Shown: positions 17,293 to 27,048, counted from the stretch's first letter. The stretch is 64,000 nt of DNA from SMBSF63 sp034003545 (GCA_964447155.1 CAYURM010000012.1:1-64000), one strand, 5' to 3'. Notes: generated from the letters alone by a model not told the origin. Program-made: numbers and translations.

Positions 17293-18387
17293 CTATGCCA
17301 TCTGTATTCCACAACCACAAGACTCCTGATTCTCTTCCTGCTGACACACAGAAAAATACCGCTCAATTTCTTTGACAATCGGCTTTGGCCGTCGATTTTC
17401 GCAGAACCAGGCGTCTTCAGCCCAGAAATCTGCCTGCTCCGCGGCCAGCAGCCAGAAATTGCAGGACACCACAGAATCATCAATCGCGCGCAGCATCGTC
17501 TTGGGGTCTTCAGGCGTGGTGAGCTTCTCTCGCATCAACAGGCGGAGAATTGCCATATTAGTATCAGTGTGCTGTTCCTCATTGACTGTATCATGGGGCT
17601 GCAGCGGATCACCGGCTGCACCAGCCTGCAAAAGAAAAATCGGACAGGTTTCCCCAAGCACTTCCTGAAAAATGGTTTGATACCAGTCGAAAACATGAAA
17701 CCCGCGATGATCTTCATGACCGGCACGGGTAAAGTAAGGGCGCGCACCAGGCCATTCCCGCGGGCCACCCGCTCCCCAGTTAAGGGACTGCCCATGCGTC
17801 CAGGCATAAGCAGTGAGGACAAGATGATCAAGAATATCTTTTTCACGTGTCTCTACCAGGCTCTCCAGCACGCCGCGCAGGAAACTCGTATCCCAATAAT
17901 TACCGCCCGGCTCCAAAGGGGGCATCAACGGCAGCAAATTGTGCGTCAAGGTCAGCTTGGCCAGTGGCAAATAATGGGTCAAAAAATGCTGAACCAGGTC
18001 TTTGTTGGTCCAGTTGACCATGTGCCAGGCAGTATGAATGTTTGGCCGCTCCGACAGGATGATCCCGTTCGCGCCCCATTTTTTATATGCGCTGAAAAGT
18101 AGTGTGAGATCAGCATCCTGTGGAGGGCGCTCCAGATTCAGGTTGAACTGAATGATCGGTTCAATGCCCGCTTGCACCAGCCCGCTGATAAAATATTCCG
18201 GGATAGCACGCTGAACATCAGATTTCAGCACAAGCCAGGAGGCATTCAAGGCTTTCAACTGCGGCAGCCAGGCATGCAAGTCACTCTGTCGGTAATGCAG
18301 GGTATCCGGGTAATAATGGAACCCGATTCGGGTATTTTGTTCTGAAAAAAAGGGTTGTGTGGCTTCCATGTCGGCATTCGTCCTCAT
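17293..18387 (-). CDS. TIM-barrel-like protein of unknown function, first gene of the FtsZ-homologue operon
   Basis: A 364-residue cytoplasmic protein (no signal peptide) whose sequence fits a beta/alpha barrel: IGFHYYPDTLHYRQSD, NASWLVLKSDVQRAIPE, GIEPIIQFNLNLERP, WGANGIILSERPNIHTAWH and ILDHLVLTAYAWTHG. The style resembles glycosidase-like proteins but catalytic acids cannot be assigned. The C-terminus ends CGCGIQMA. TATAAC lies about seven bases before ATG 18387 on this strand, and no ribosome site is present, so it may be leaderless. A second ATG at 18369 is possible. It shares the operon with another barrel protein (14422-15585). The 298 bases upstream to 18685 show no gene. Confidence 0.55.
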   Translation of the reverse strand: MRTNADMEATQPFFSEQNTRIGFHYYPDTLHYRQSDLHAWLPQLKALNASWLVLKSDVQRAIPEYFISGLVQAGIEPIIQFNLNLERPPQDADLTLLFSAYKKWGANGIILSERPNIHTAWHMVNWTNKDLVQHFLTHYLPLAKLTLTHNLLPLMPPLEPGGNYWDTSFLRGVLESLVETREKDILDHLVLTAYAWTHGQSLNWGAGGPREWPGARPYFTRAGHEDHRGFHVFDWYQTIFQEVLGETCPIFLLQAGAAGDPLQPHDTVNEEQHTDTNMAILRLLMREKLTTPEDPKTMLRAIDDSVVSCNFWLLAAEQADFWAEDAWFCENRRPKPIVKEIERYFSVCQQEENQESCGCGIQMA

Positions 18388-18673
18388 CTTCGCGGTTATA
18401 CGACAAAGGTAGCAAGAACTGTGCCGGGGAAGGCACTACATACTGGAGAAAATAATTGATAATAACATCTGCCAGTGCGCCGACCTCAAAAAGCCCCCTT
18501 TGCCAAAAGGTACAGGAAGGAGATTTATTCAATATAAACGGGCTTCTCAATGCCAATATGTGAAATTTTTTCATCTGGGCATCAATGACACACAGCACAG
18601 TCGCATTCGAGCAAAATCAACCCCAGTTTTATGTCTGAATTTGCAACTTCATCTATCTGGGGCTTCTTTCTGC

Positions 18674-18686
18674 TATAATTTTTAAA
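18674..18686 (+). promoter_or_regulatory. -10 box directly in front of a start codon
   Basis: TATAAT at 18674-18679 ends six bases before ATG 18686. There is no ribosome site, so the transcript should be leaderless. No consensus -35 box is visible. Confidence 0.55.
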
Positions 18687-19579
18687 TGATGATCTTTGTA
18701 ACCGGTGGTACAGGTTTCATTGGGGAAGCGTTGGTGCGGCAGTTGGTAGCAACTGGCAGGCCCGTACGGGTACTCTTAAAACCCTCACCCAGATCGCCAA
18801 AAATCCCTAAAGGCGTTGCCCTGGATGTCGCTGTTTCCAGCCTGCTGGACGAGCGCAGTCTTCGCTCTGCCATGAAAGGCGTAGATACCATCTTTCATCT
18901 TGCCAGCGCTGAACGTCAGGGTATCCGTGGAGACCTGTCGCAGGTAGATGTGGAAGGGACGCGTATTTTATCCAAAGTGGCTGCCGAAGCGAATGTATCG
19001 CGCATTTTCTATTTGAGCCACCTGGGTGCTGACCGCGCTTCAGCCTATCCAGTGTTGAAAGCAAAGGCACTGGCCGAAAACCATCTCATCCAGAGCGGGA
19101 TCGACTACACCATCTTTCGCTCGGCCGTCGTATATGGCCTGCACGATCAGTTCACCAGTCCCTTAACTGCTTTGTTAAAACATATTCCCTTTGTTTTTCC
19201 GCTGCCGGGTGACGGCAGCAGCCTCATCCAGCCCCTATGGGTAGAAGACCTGGTCACCTGTCTAATGATTGCCCTGGAAGAGGACCGCACGATCGGCCAA
19301 ATTTATGAAGTCGGCGGGTCGGAAACCTTTTCCATCCGGCAGGTGGTCGAAATCCTGCAAGATAAACTGCATATCCGGCGGCGCCTGGTCGAAATCCCCC
19401 AACCTTACCTGCGTTTTGCCTTCCTTACCCTGGGCCAGGTGTTTAAACAATTTGCCATGTCATACTATGCTCTGGATTATCTTTCGGCCGACCGCACCTG
19501 CCCGCTCGATACCCTGCCGCGCCTTTTCGGCTTGATGCCCGAACGCTTTACACACCAATTGGATTATCTGCTGCATTAA
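18686..19579 (+). CDS. NAD(P)-binding SDR-like epimerase (atypical SDR, NDUFA9-like)
   Basis: The N-terminal Rossmann motif is FVTGGTGFIGEALVRQL. Further features fit the atypical SDR group that includes complex I NDUFA9-type and NmrA-like proteins: a DTIFHLASAE segment, ISRIFYLSHLGAD and the short LIQPLWVEDLV motif near residue 175. The YxxxK catalytic motif of classical SDRs is not clear: the segment reads SAYPVLKAKALAE, in which Tyr and Lys are both present but spaced differently. The substrate is unknown. The gene is 24 bases upstream of the GH57 gene in the same direction, so the two are probably co-transcribed. Confidence 0.75.
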   Translation: MMIFVTGGTGFIGEALVRQLVATGRPVRVLLKPSPRSPKIPKGVALDVAVSSLLDERSLRSAMKGVDTIFHLASAERQGIRGDLSQVDVEGTRILSKVAAEANVSRIFYLSHLGADRASAYPVLKAKALAENHLIQSGIDYTIFRSAVVYGLHDQFTSPLTALLKHIPFVFPLPGDGSSLIQPLWVEDLVTCLMIALEEDRTIGQIYEVGGSETFSIRQVVEILQDKLHIRRRLVEIPQPYLRFAFLTLGQVFKQFAMSYYALDYLSADRTCPLDTLPRLFGLMPERFTHQLDYLLH

Positions 19580-19603
19580 AAAGCTTCAAGGACACCAACC
19601 TTC

Positions 19604-21052
19604 ATGACCAACAAAGCAGTCTGCATTCACGGACATTTCTACCAGCCTCCCCGCGAAGACCCGCTTACCGGCCTCATTCCGCGTGAACCAGGAGCTGAAC
19701 CCTTTGCAAACTGGAACGAGCGCATCCTGGCACATTGTTACCGGCCCAATGCCGCCCTGGGAAATTTTGAGCGCATCAGTTTTAATATCGGTCCCACCCT
19801 GACACGCTGGATGAATGACCATCACCCGGATATCCTGGAAAAGATCATCCAGCAAGACGGACACAATATGGATCGCTTTGGCGTGGGAAATGCCATCGCC
19901 CAGCCTTACCATCACACCATTTTGCCGCTTGCCACCCGCGAGGACAAAGAAACTCAGGTACGTTGGGGTATCATGGACTTCAAAGCCCATTTCGGCCACG
20001 CCCCGGCAGGCATGTGGCTGCCCGAAACCGCGGTGGATATCGAGACCCTGGAAATTCTGGCCTTGAATGCGATCCAGTTCACCATTCTGGCACCCTGGCA
20101 GGCGTTGAAAAAAAACATTGACGTTACCAAACCCTACTTCGTGCCCCTGCCAGATAATAAATGGATCACCATTTTCTTTTATACGGAGGATTTAAGTGGA
20201 CGCATCAGCTTTGATCCATCGATCACATCCGATGCAGATCACTTTGTCAAAGACTTCCTCCTGCCGAAATATGGGTTAAACGCTGACAGAAAAAAAGATA
20301 AACCAGAATTATTTACCATTGCTACCGATGGTGAGCTTTATGGACATCATCAATCCTTCCGTGATAAATTTCTGCAAAGGCTGACCACAAAATCTTTGAA
20401 ATCCCAGGGGATTGATTTAACTTTCCCCGCCTTGTGGCTCAAAGACTATCCTGCAAACGAAATGATGGCAATTCGTCCTTATACTTCATGGAGCTGTTCG
20501 CACGGTGTCCTCCGTTGGGAGAATGAATGCGGCTGCACCCCCAATGGCGGATGGAAACAGCCGCTGCGCAGCGCCTTGAATCAAATTGCTGCCGTTGTGG
20601 ACCAGGAATATCTCAAAGTCATGCGCAAATATCCCGTCAATCCCTGGGAATTACGCAATGCCTATGGTCTGGTGTTGGCGGGTGTAAAAAGCGAGGAAAA
20701 GTTGATTGAATCGGTGCTGCGCGTGCCGCTCAGTCAGGGAGAAATGCAGACCCTCCAGATCCTGCTGGCGGCGCAGTATGAACGCCAGCGAATTTTCACT
20801 TCCTGTGGCTGGTTCTTTGATGATTTTGGACGTATCGAACCGCAGAATAATGTAGCCTATGCTGCCCAGGCAGTCTGGTTAACCTATCTGGCAACCGGCG
20901 TTGACCTCACCATGCAGGCCATGGCCTGGCTGAGGCCGGTAAAAAGCTGGCGCAATTCTGTACAGGCGGATGAGGTCTTCATGCAGCACCTTAACCACGC
21001 CAAAGCCGCAGCCCTCAGCCTGTCGAAATGGAGCACCAACAGGGAAAACTAA
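19604..21052 (+). CDS. Glycoside hydrolase family 57 enzyme (alpha-amylase/4-alpha-glucanotransferase type) with DUF3536 region
   Basis: The N-terminal signature CIHGHFYQPPREDP is the family-57 motif 1. GMWLPETAVD is a further family motif. The catalytic nucleophile is the Glu of ATDGELYGHH (about residue 247). The C-terminal third fits DUF3536. The family acts on alpha-1,4-glucans as amylase, amylopullulanase or glucanotransferase. No signal peptide, so it is cytoplasmic. The last residues, AALSLSKWSTNREN, are encoded by DNA that carries the CTCAGCCTGTCGAAATGG repeat, so the natural C-terminus may have been extended by a repeat. It converges with the large GH13 gene; together they suggest handling of a stored or imported alpha-glucan. 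Confidence 0.85.
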   Translation: MTNKAVCIHGHFYQPPREDPLTGLIPREPGAEPFANWNERILAHCYRPNAALGNFERISFNIGPTLTRWMNDHHPDILEKIIQQDGHNMDRFGVGNAIAQPYHHTILPLATREDKETQVRWGIMDFKAHFGHAPAGMWLPETAVDIETLEILALNAIQFTILAPWQALKKNIDVTKPYFVPLPDNKWITIFFYTEDLSGRISFDPSITSDADHFVKDFLLPKYGLNADRKKDKPELFTIATDGELYGHHQSFRDKFLQRLTTKSLKSQGIDLTFPALWLKDYPANEMMAIRPYTSWSCSHGVLRWENECGCTPNGGWKQPLRSALNQIAAVVDQEYLKVMRKYPVNPWELRNAYGLVLAGVKSEEKLIESVLRVPLSQGEMQTLQILLAAQYERQRIFTSCGWFFDDFGRIEPQNNVAYAAQAVWLTYLATGVDLTMQAMAWLRPVKSWRNSVQADEVFMQHLNHAKAAALSLSKWSTNREN

Positions 21053-21097
21053 GAAACGGTTTATGATCAGTACAAACCAATTGATCAATTAAAACAA

Positions 21098-21129
21098 AAA
21101 TGGTGCGTTCAAAAGCGAACGCACCATTT
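21098..21129 (-). terminator. Terminator between converging amylase genes
   Basis: A perfect 13-bp stem: AAATGGTGCGTTC (21098-21110) and GAACGCACCATTT (21117-21129). On the minus strand it is followed by a T-rich tract, so it mainly ends the GH13 gene; it may also slow plus-strand transcripts. Positions 21130-21246 show nothing else. Confidence 0.75.
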
Positions 21130-21246
21130 CATCAAGCCCCGTTTCAAAATGCCGTCCTTTTAATCACTCCCTCAAACAAGGATGCATTCGCTCACCTGTG
21201 GCGAACACACCCTTCAGTAATTCCAGTGTTTTATTGCTGCAAACCT

Positions 21247-24200
21247 CTATTCTTTCAACCCCTCCAGCAGCAGCACCACCTGATACTTTGACTCTTCCTG
21301 TGCAGCCGTCAAAACCTGCACATCCGCATTCAGGCCGAGGACAAGCTCCACAAAATCACTCGCTGTGAAATCCGGCTGCGCAACAGCAGAAAGCACAGCA
21401 CTGGCTGTCATCCACCACACAAACTCTTCAAACGATTCCTTGTTGTACCACAGCACGCTTTTATGGCGGTTCACACCCAGAAAACGTTGAATTTCCTCTG
21501 CCGACAACCAATCCGTCACGCTCTGGAAAAGCCCCTCCTTCTTGCGCTGCGCCAGCCAGCCCTGCTCACGGATCAACAACTGGATAACGTTCACCATTTC
21601 GGCAGTTCTTTCCGGCGCAATACCGAAAGCCTGATAACAATTTTGCAACAGGCTGGAAAGCCGCCACTCCTGGAAGAAACTCAAGCTTTGTTCGGCATAC
21701 GCCTTCTCCTCCCCTGCCTTGCCAATATCCCGGACGAACAGGAAGGCGAACAGCACCAGCCAGCGCTCCGGATTCTCGTCCAGTCCACTCTGCAAGGCTT
21801 TCAGTGCCGTTTGGTAAACCTTGCCGCCGGGCAGGGGATAATGCGTCTGGTCAATCAGCGGCCAGCACAGCAGCACATCCAGCGTGGCAGACAACCGCTG
21901 CTGTAAGGCTTGCCTATCCATTTCCAGACCTGTCAAAGCGTGAATGCCGTCAAGGAAAGCCTTATATTTTTTCTCAGCTTCGGAAAGCAATGCGTCATCC
22001 ACCCTCTCAGTTTTTTCGAGGCAGCGCGCATCCAGCAAATACCGAAAATATCCATGGTTCGCAATCTGCTGGAAAGGATTTAGCACCGGCTGTAACAGCA
22101 GCTCCACCAGAGCCTGCTGAACGCTCGGTACACCGCGTCCGCCCAGATAGTCATACAGCCGCCGGTAAGAAGAGAATTCATCGTCCTGCACCTGGCGAAC
22201 ATCCACAAAGGCATGACACCCATAAGCATCCAGTTCCACGAAAAGCCCGTGATCGGCAATTTCCTGCGTATTGCGCAGGTACTCCAGATTGGTGGACTGG
22301 TCCCACATAATCAGGTAGGTGTTCGGGTCGGACCTCAGTCCCAGCGCGCCGGCCAGATCCGTTTGCTGCATACCCCCACTGCCGTCTTTGGGGTTAAAGG
22401 CCGCCGAGATACGCACATAGCCCCTGGTTTGCGCAAATTTATTGTGATACACCACCAGATTGCGGCGATCCCCCAAACCATTGCTGAAAGCATACACATT
22501 CTCATCCACCCCGCCGCCCTCAGCGTAAAAATCAAACAGGCGGAAGTTCTCAATCCCGGCAAATTCAGCACGCCGGTGAAGCAGGGGAAAAATTTGACGC
22601 TCATGACGGTAGATCAGATCGGCACGGGGAGTTTCATCCCAATAGGCTTTCATATACTCCATGCCATATTTCTCGGCAAAGCCTTCGATCTGTCCGTGAC
22701 CGAACATCGGCAGGCCAGGCAGGGTCGCCATCAAGGTACAAATCCCGAAATACTTATCCCCATCCCCAAACTGTTCGATGGCCGTGCGCTCGTCCGGATT
22801 GTTCATAAAGTTGACAAAACGTTTGAGAATTTCCGGGTCGTATTCCAGCGTGTTTTTCAGGATCAGGCGGTATTTGGCATTCTCCTCATCACGCAGGATG
22901 TTCATAAACGCACTGTTATACACGCGGTGCATCCCCAGGGTGCGCACAAAATAACTTTCCATCATCCAGAACGCTTCCGCTAGCAATAACGTATCCGGCG
23001 CTTCCTGGGCAACCCGGTCAACCACTTCCCGCCAGAATTCAGTGCGGAACAAGGCATCAAACTGCTCCCGCGTCATCCCGTGCTCAGCACGAGAGGCAAT
23101 GTCACCACCACTGCCCGGCTCAGGGAACCACAAACGCTGGTAATGCTTTTTCGCCAGGGTCATCGCCGCGTCAAAGCGGATGATCGGGAAGCGCCGGGCG
23201 ACATCAAGGATTGTCTGGATCACTTGCTCGCGCACCTCCGGGTTCAGATAATTCAACTGGGCCGTATCGTTCCACGGCATGCTGGTGCCATCATTTCCAT
23301 GATAAACATACGTCGTCCGCCAGGTCTGGTGATCTTCGCGTTTAAATACCACAGCCGCGTCAGTACGGTCATAATAATGATCTTCAATATGAATACCAAC
23401 CCGCGGATCGCGCGATAGATCAGGCCCATTGAACGTATACGAAGGAAAGGGAGAGTAATCCAGCGAGAGGAACCATTCAGGATGTTCGGCTACCCACCAG
23501 GAGTCAATTGCCATGTGGTTAGGCACCATGTCACTCGCCAGACGGATGCCGCGCTGCCAGGCACGACTCTTCAAATTGCGGTAAGCGTCTTCTCCGCCCA
23601 GGTCATTGGCAATATCATAAGAGTAGAGCGAATAGGCCGAGGAAATCGCTTCCGGGTTGCCGCAAAGCTGCTTGATTCGGGCAGAAGCCGTACTGCGCTC
23701 CCACAGACCAATCAGCCACAGGCCGGTGAAGCCTTCGCGGGCAAGCAAATCCAGCTCTTCATCGGGAATCTCGTCGAGACGCCTGATTTCGCGCTCATAT
23801 TTGTCAGAAAGCTGGCTAAGCCACACAAAGGTATTTTTCGCGATCATCACCACGCGCGGCATCCACTCTCGATCCGGGCTGAAATTCTCGTCATCTTCCA
23901 TCCCCGCCAGATAATCATACACAGGAATGGCAATCGGTCCGGGGCCAGTGAAGCTCATCTTTTCTTCTTCTTTAATCAAGTCAAGGCTGCTGAGCAAACG
24001 GTACAGATAAGATCCAAGCAAACCAGACCAGCGCGAGCGGATATATTCCAACTGACCGGTGAGGGAATGGGGAACCGCAATCGCCGGGCTGCGCAGCATG
24101 TCAATCAAGTTCTGCTGTTCCGGGCCGAAAGGCGGCTGGGTTTCAAAGAATTTGTAAAGCTCTTGCATCACCCTGCGATATGAAGAGAATTTTTCCAGGC

Positions 24201-24711
24201 GGTTATCATCAAACAATTCAAGATAGGGCGCAAAAGCCGGATTTTTATTAGCAACCCACAACATCAGCATTTCTTCCAACGTGGCGTGGGTATTCGGTGT
24301 ACCATCATTGGCGCTGCCCGCCAGATATTCCGCCTCATCCAGGGCGTTAAGGTACACATTCAGCGGGGGAAAATCTTTTGTAAATGCACGCAGCGTATCT
24401 GCCAGTTCTTCCTGGCCGACTTTCTCTTCCAGCCAGGTCATCGCCTCTGCCATGGCCTGCGGATTCACTTCCTGCCGGTAAAGCGACATCACAAAATGCA
24501 GAATCTCGTCAATCAACCCCATTGCATTCACCTGACCCGCCTTAACCGCCTGCTCAGGAAAATTGGCAAGGTCTTTCTTCTTGTTCATCTGCTGCACAAA
24601 AACCCGCACAGCATGGAAATTGGCAAAGATCACATTGCCATTGAAAGAAAAAAGTTCCTGATTAAATTTATAACGGTCGCGCGATTCTCGGGATATGTGG
24701 AATTCCATCAT
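21247..24711 (-). CDS. Large GH13 alpha-amylase-family protein
   Basis: 1154 residues, far longer than a plain amylase. The central part (about residues 320-700) is a GH13 barrel: ASDMVPNHMAIDS, then IIRFDAAMT with the nucleophile Asp, and LLLAEAFWMM with the acid/base Glu; NNPDE should hold the third acid. GFTGLWLIGLWERSTASARI precedes the barrel. The N-terminal 300 residues and the long C-terminal region are helical and unrecognised. No signal peptide is present. AGGAG lies upstream of the two adjacent ATGs at 24711 and 24708. Proteins of this type may act on cytoplasmic alpha-glucan, as the neighbouring GH57 would. The 289-base upstream gap holds a palindromic repeat. Confidence 0.82.
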   Translation of the reverse strand: MMEFHISRESRDRYKFNQELFSFNGNVIFANFHAVRVFVQQMNKKKDLANFPEQAVKAGQVNAMGLIDEILHFVMSLYRQEVNPQAMAEAMTWLEEKVGQEELADTLRAFTKDFPPLNVYLNALDEAEYLAGSANDGTPNTHATLEEMLMLWVANKNPAFAPYLELFDDNRLEKFSSYRRVMQELYKFFETQPPFGPEQQNLIDMLRSPAIAVPHSLTGQLEYIRSRWSGLLGSYLYRLLSSLDLIKEEEKMSFTGPGPIAIPVYDYLAGMEDDENFSPDREWMPRVVMIAKNTFVWLSQLSDKYEREIRRLDEIPDEELDLLAREGFTGLWLIGLWERSTASARIKQLCGNPEAISSAYSLYSYDIANDLGGEDAYRNLKSRAWQRGIRLASDMVPNHMAIDSWWVAEHPEWFLSLDYSPFPSYTFNGPDLSRDPRVGIHIEDHYYDRTDAAVVFKREDHQTWRTTYVYHGNDGTSMPWNDTAQLNYLNPEVREQVIQTILDVARRFPIIRFDAAMTLAKKHYQRLWFPEPGSGGDIASRAEHGMTREQFDALFRTEFWREVVDRVAQEAPDTLLLAEAFWMMESYFVRTLGMHRVYNSAFMNILRDEENAKYRLILKNTLEYDPEILKRFVNFMNNPDERTAIEQFGDGDKYFGICTLMATLPGLPMFGHGQIEGFAEKYGMEYMKAYWDETPRADLIYRHERQIFPLLHRRAEFAGIENFRLFDFYAEGGGVDENVYAFSNGLGDRRNLVVYHNKFAQTRGYVRISAAFNPKDGSGGMQQTDLAGALGLRSDPNTYLIMWDQSTNLEYLRNTQEIADHGLFVELDAYGCHAFVDVRQVQDDEFSSYRRLYDYLGGRGVPSVQQALVELLLQPVLNPFQQIANHGYFRYLLDARCLEKTERVDDALLSEAEKKYKAFLDGIHALTGLEMDRQALQQRLSATLDVLLCWPLIDQTHYPLPGGKVYQTALKALQSGLDENPERWLVLFAFLFVRDIGKAGEEKAYAEQSLSFFQEWRLSSLLQNCYQAFGIAPERTAEMVNVIQLLIREQGWLAQRKKEGLFQSVTDWLSAEEIQRFLGVNRHKSVLWYNKESFEEFVWWMTASAVLSAVAQPDFTASDFVELVLGLNADVQVLTAAQEESKYQVVLLLEGLKE

Positions 24712-24796
24712 GGAAGTACTCCTGCTCTACTTTTGATTGATGCTTTAATTGTATATTGAATTAATGATTATGGGGGGTATTTCCTGGAATTTCTTT

Positions 24797-24863
24797 TTGT
24801 AGAGACAGGTCTTTGCGAAACATCCCCTCATCGTACCCGAAGGATATGGGGACCGATCTGTCG
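24797..24863. repeat. Extended palindromic repeat of the TTGTAG type
   Basis: TTGTAGAGACAGGTC (24797-24811) and GATCTGTC (24855-24862) form an imperfect outer stem around an inner CCCC...GGGG pair. It is a longer, partly degraded member of the dispersed family. Confidence 0.35.
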
Positions 24864-25000
24864 CCGCAGGGGACACTTTCTGCGCTGACTACATGATTAA
24901 CCAGATACAATTCACCCCTGGATAGGGCGAAATGGCTATTATGTTGAGTTTAATGATTCCTGTCTTGTGTCAGGTGAATATCTCTCCCCGCATGCGGCGC

Positions 25001-26158
25001 TTACCCTGCCTTGAGAATATGCGTAATGATATTGGAACCGCTGCCGCCAATATTCTGGGACATGCCGATCCGCGCATTTTCCACCTGGGTTTCGCCGCAT
25101 TCGCCGCGCAATTGTTGGACAATCTCCACAATTTGGTACATGCCCGTGGCGCCAATCGGATGCCCGCGCGCCTTCAACCCGCCACGGGTGGCGATCGGAA
25201 TGCGGCCGCCGGGAAGAATCTCCCCCTCCACCGCCAGGCGGGGGCCTTGTCCGCGCTCGGCAAAGCCTGCCGCCTCAAGAGACAGGCACGCCATGATGCT
25301 GAAAGCATCATGCAGCTCAAATAGATCGATGTCCTTCGGGGTGAGAGATGCCTGCTGGTAAGCCTCTTTCGCCGACTTCTCTGCCGCGGTCAGCCACAGC
25401 GGATCGGCGCGGTCATGCACAGCCAGAGCATCTGTCGCCGCACCGGAAGCGGCTACACGAATAACCGGGTAACGCCCGTTACGCGGCACCGCATCCGCTG
25501 GAACCAGCAAAGCTGCTGCTGCACCATCCCCCATCGGAGAAGCGTCCATCAGGTTGATCGGGTCAGCGATCAACGCCGCTTTGGTATAGGTTTCAAGGGT
25601 GATCGCCTTACGGAAGCGCGCATTGGGATTATGCACCCCGTTAGCGTGGGCATTCATCGAGAACGGCGCAAAATCCTTGTGTGTCCAGCCATGCTCATAC
25701 ATATAGCGTTTCATCAGCAGGGCGTTCAACACCACAAAGGAAAGTCCCTGGTCGGTTTCCCAGTCTGCGTCGGCGGCAGTCGCCAAAGCAGTCGTCACCT
25801 CGCTGCCAGGCGAATCTGTCATCTTCTCGGCACCCACGGCAATCGCACTGTCCAGTTCTCCGGATGCTACTGCGATCAGCGCCGAGCGAAAAGCCGCCGC
25901 CCCCGAGCTGCATGCTGTCTCCAGATGCACTGCTTCTGTATAGCGCATTCCCACCCAGTCAGCAATATATGCCCCCAGATGCTGTTGGTTGTTGGCCGAA
26001 CCGCCGATCATATTACCGACAAAGATACCATCCGCACGCTGCATATCTCCATCCGCCAGAGCTTCCAGTACGGCTTCCCCGGCCAGCAGACGCAGTGATT
26101 TCTCCCATTCTTCCCGGACAGGGGTCTGTCCAATACCGATTACCGCTACTTCGCGCAT
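25001..26158 (-). CDS. Thiolase-family protein (acetyl-CoA acetyltransferase / SCP2-thiolase type)
   Basis: Motifs of the non-decarboxylating thiolase superfamily are present: LETACSSGAAAF with the acyl-accepting Cys, ELHDAFSIMACLSLE with the first His, and GGLKARGHPIGATG with the second. The C-terminal NIGGSGSNII stands where classical thiolases carry the second Cys (typically CxG), so that Cys seems missing, as in SCP2-like members. AAAGG before ATG 26158 sets the start; the alternative GTG at 26167 has no better site. Such proteins often work with a DUF35 partner, but none is adjacent here; one is encoded at 40773. It lies downstream of the histidine phosphatase on the same strand. Confidence 0.82.
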   Translation of the reverse strand: MREVAVIGIGQTPVREEWEKSLRLLAGEAVLEALADGDMQRADGIFVGNMIGGSANNQQHLGAYIADWVGMRYTEAVHLETACSSGAAAFRSALIAVASGELDSAIAVGAEKMTDSPGSEVTTALATAADADWETDQGLSFVVLNALLMKRYMYEHGWTHKDFAPFSMNAHANGVHNPNARFRKAITLETYTKAALIADPINLMDASPMGDGAAAALLVPADAVPRNGRYPVIRVAASGAATDALAVHDRADPLWLTAAEKSAKEAYQQASLTPKDIDLFELHDAFSIMACLSLEAAGFAERGQGPRLAVEGEILPGGRIPIATRGGLKARGHPIGATGMYQIVEIVQQLRGECGETQVENARIGMSQNIGGSGSNIITHILKAG

Positions 26159-26328
26159 GGAATTCACCTTTCAGCAAAGGAATTTCTTATTACTAAGAAC
26201 AAATTATAGGCGTTTTCTCTCTCAGGAACTATCAGGTGCGCAAAAATTAACGAAGATTGATGCCCCGATCTTGCTTCAACCGGGGGCAACGATTATGCAT
26301 CCAACGCATCATACGCCTGTATGCAACC

Positions 26329-27048
26329 TTAGCTAATCATTTCAGGCGGCAGAAACGCCGTCCGGTTCACATAATTGATCCCGATACTGTCTTCCCGAAT
26401 ATCAATGCTGGTAATGGCTGCATTATTCATACTGATCCAAACGATATGATCTTCCGGCAAACCCAGCAGTGCCGTCATCAACGCATTATGGAATGCTCCG
26501 TGCATCACTACCGCCACAGTGTCATCCGTCCCGCCGTGATTCTCGATCATCGCCTCGATCACGCCTCTTGCCCGCGGAAAACGTTCCGCGCGTTCCTCAT
26601 ACGGGCGGTTCCACCAGCCCGTGTGCACATCCCCGCCCGGCAAAATCAGCGCCGGGAAGTCAGCTTTCAACTCCGCTAACGTTGGCCCTGGAAGACCATC
26701 GCGGCTGCCAGTTTCTTCATTTTCCACGTAAATTCCGCCACACTCGTGCAGATCCTTCCTGCCGATCATTTCCAGACCCAAAGCGTCCGAAACCGCAGAA
26801 GCTGTCTGTAAAGCGCGTCTCATCAAACTGGTATACAGGTGCGTGATCTCAAAACCCACCCGCCCGTCTGCCTCCCAATCCTGGGGGAATTCCTGCCTCG
26901 CATCCCGCAAATAAGCTCCCAGCAGTTTCGCCTGTTCCAGCCCCAGGGGTGTCAAACCTGGATCCTCATGCCGTCCGGTGCTGGCACGGTTCATCTCCCA
27001 CAATAAATTATTCTCGGACTGGGCGTGCCGGATAAAATACAACCGCAT
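26329..27048 (-). CDS. Histidine phosphatase (phosphoglycerate-mutase-like)
   Basis: The catalytic motif YFIRHAQSENN is at the N-terminus and the second catalytic His is in VVMHGAFHNAL. TSLMRRALQTASAV carries the phosphate-binding Arg. This is the two-histidine phosphatase fold shared by cofactor-dependent phosphoglycerate mutases and broad-specificity phosphatases; the 239-residue length and absence of mutase-specific inserts favour a phosphatase. AAGGAG is seven bases before ATG 27048, so the longer frame upstream is not used. It is divergent from the SlyD-like gene. A gap of 170 bases separates it from the thiolase gene. Confidence 0.85.
   Translation of the reverse strand: MRLYFIRHAQSENNLLWEMNRASTGRHEDPGLTPLGLEQAKLLGAYLRDARQEFPQDWEADGRVGFEITHLYTSLMRRALQTASAVSDALGLEMIGRKDLHECGGIYVENEETGSRDGLPGPTLAELKADFPALILPGGDVHTGWWNRPYEERAERFPRARGVIEAMIENHGGTDDTVAVVMHGAFHNALMTALLGLPEDHIVWISMNNAAITSIDIREDSIGINYVNRTAFLPPEMIS

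Noticed and set aside
24712..25000. Riboswitch upstream of the GH13 or thiolase gene
   Set aside because: The only structure is a repeat-family hairpin; no aptamer consensus was recognised.
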